From JBGSOV01 sp964558715 (GTDB taxonomy: Bacteria; Patescibacteriota; Gracilibacteria; CAIRYL01; GCA-016699755), in the NCBI GenBank assembly GCA_964558715.1, contig CAZLFD010000044.1, positions 1 through 12,649 on the forward strand: 12,649 nt of DNA. Reading direction: 5' to 3'. The notes beneath the pieces were generated by a model, which was not told where the DNA came from, ran no database searches, and worked only from the letters and a program-made list of their open reading frames with translations. Both the position numbers and the translations under genes were made by a program. Positions 12,482 to 12,649 of the stretch are shown here, piece by piece (position 1 is the stretch's first letter; each line of letters begins with the position of its first letter).

Positions 12482-12619
12482 ATGCATGAAGCTGGAGCTG
12501 AATCGCCTAATGAAGCAATTTCCGCAGCTGAGAAGCTAAGGGCATTCAGAGTCCGGTTAGCAGAAAAAATCGAACGTGAAGAAGATAAAAAAGAAGAGAG
12601 TGCTAACGTAAGATACTAA
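12482..12619 (+). CDS. small charged hypothetical protein (45 aa)
   Basis: A short open frame from ATG at 12482 to TAA at 12617-12619, starting 9 nt after the preceding stop. The product begins MHEAGAESPNEAISAAEKL and is rich in Glu, Lys and Arg. The stretch AISAAEKLRAFRVRLAEKI (13-31) should form a helix, followed by a Glu/Lys-rich tail. There is no Cys, signal or membrane segment. Tight spacing and matching composition suggest co-transcription with the upstream gene. The family is unknown, and chance cannot be excluded at this length. No Shine-Dalgarno site is visible. Confidence 0.4.
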   Translation: MHEAGAESPNEAISAAEKLRAFRVRLAEKIEREEDKKEESANVRY

Positions 12620-12649
12620 TAATATCTCTTTGCAGTAGATCAGAAAAGA

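Noticed and set aside
571..12619. Possible UGA recoding as in Gracilibacteria/SR1
   Set aside because: TGA is the stop of rpoA, rplQ and purM at exactly the family C-termini, and no conserved frame continues through TGA.
1..12649. CRISPR array, tRNA or rRNA genes, insertion sequence
   Set aside because: The repeats have no constant-length spacers, no cloverleaf or rRNA sequence was seen, and no transposase frame is present.

Overview
The window comes from a bacterium using the standard bacterial code: TGA terminates rpoA, rplQ and purM, and ATG, GTG and TTG all serve as starts. It is mostly conserved housekeeping DNA of mixed base composition, with short repeat-filled spacers. Almost none of the genes has a Shine-Dalgarno site, promoters sit about 20 nt before start codons, and several small translation proteins carry unusual tails. 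These traits, with a lone trpA and a divergent purM, would fit a Candidate Phyla Radiation (Patescibacteria) lineage other than the UGA-recoding Gracilibacteria/SR1. That placement is an inference; no rRNA is present to settle it.

Layout. 1-570 is a repeat-rich spacer with one doubtful short reverse ORF. 571-2379 (+) encodes an ABC-F ATPase. 2634-7038 (-) is the classical translation/transcription cluster, transcribed right to left: infA, rpmJ, rpsM, rpsK, rpsD, rpoA, rplQ, rplM, rpsI. Its strong promoter at 7062-7091 is wrapped in a perfect inverted repeat. trpA (7137-7937, -) lies just upstream of that promoter and is divergent from argS (8169-9866, +). purM (10107-11156, +) overlaps a patatin-like phospholipase gene (11153-11944, +) by an ATGA. 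The right edge (12083-12619) has a more AT-rich two-gene unit: a secreted or membrane-anchored protein of unknown function and a 45-residue charged protein.

How the genes work together. The ribosomal cluster supplies IF-1, six or more ribosomal proteins and RNA polymerase alpha from one transcript, with tight spacing and two ATGA overlaps. The ABC-F protein probably also acts on ribosomes. ArgRS serves translation. TrpA and PurM are single enzymes of pathways whose other steps are not in the window.

The most unusual signal is not a gene. Degenerate tandem repeats with an exact 7-nt period occur at eight places: most intergenic spacers, a promoter -35 region, the rpsI stop codon, and once in frame inside argS. 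The unit sequence differs at each site while the period is kept. A second repeat class, C/G-run hairpins, shares the spacers before the ABC-F gene and purM.
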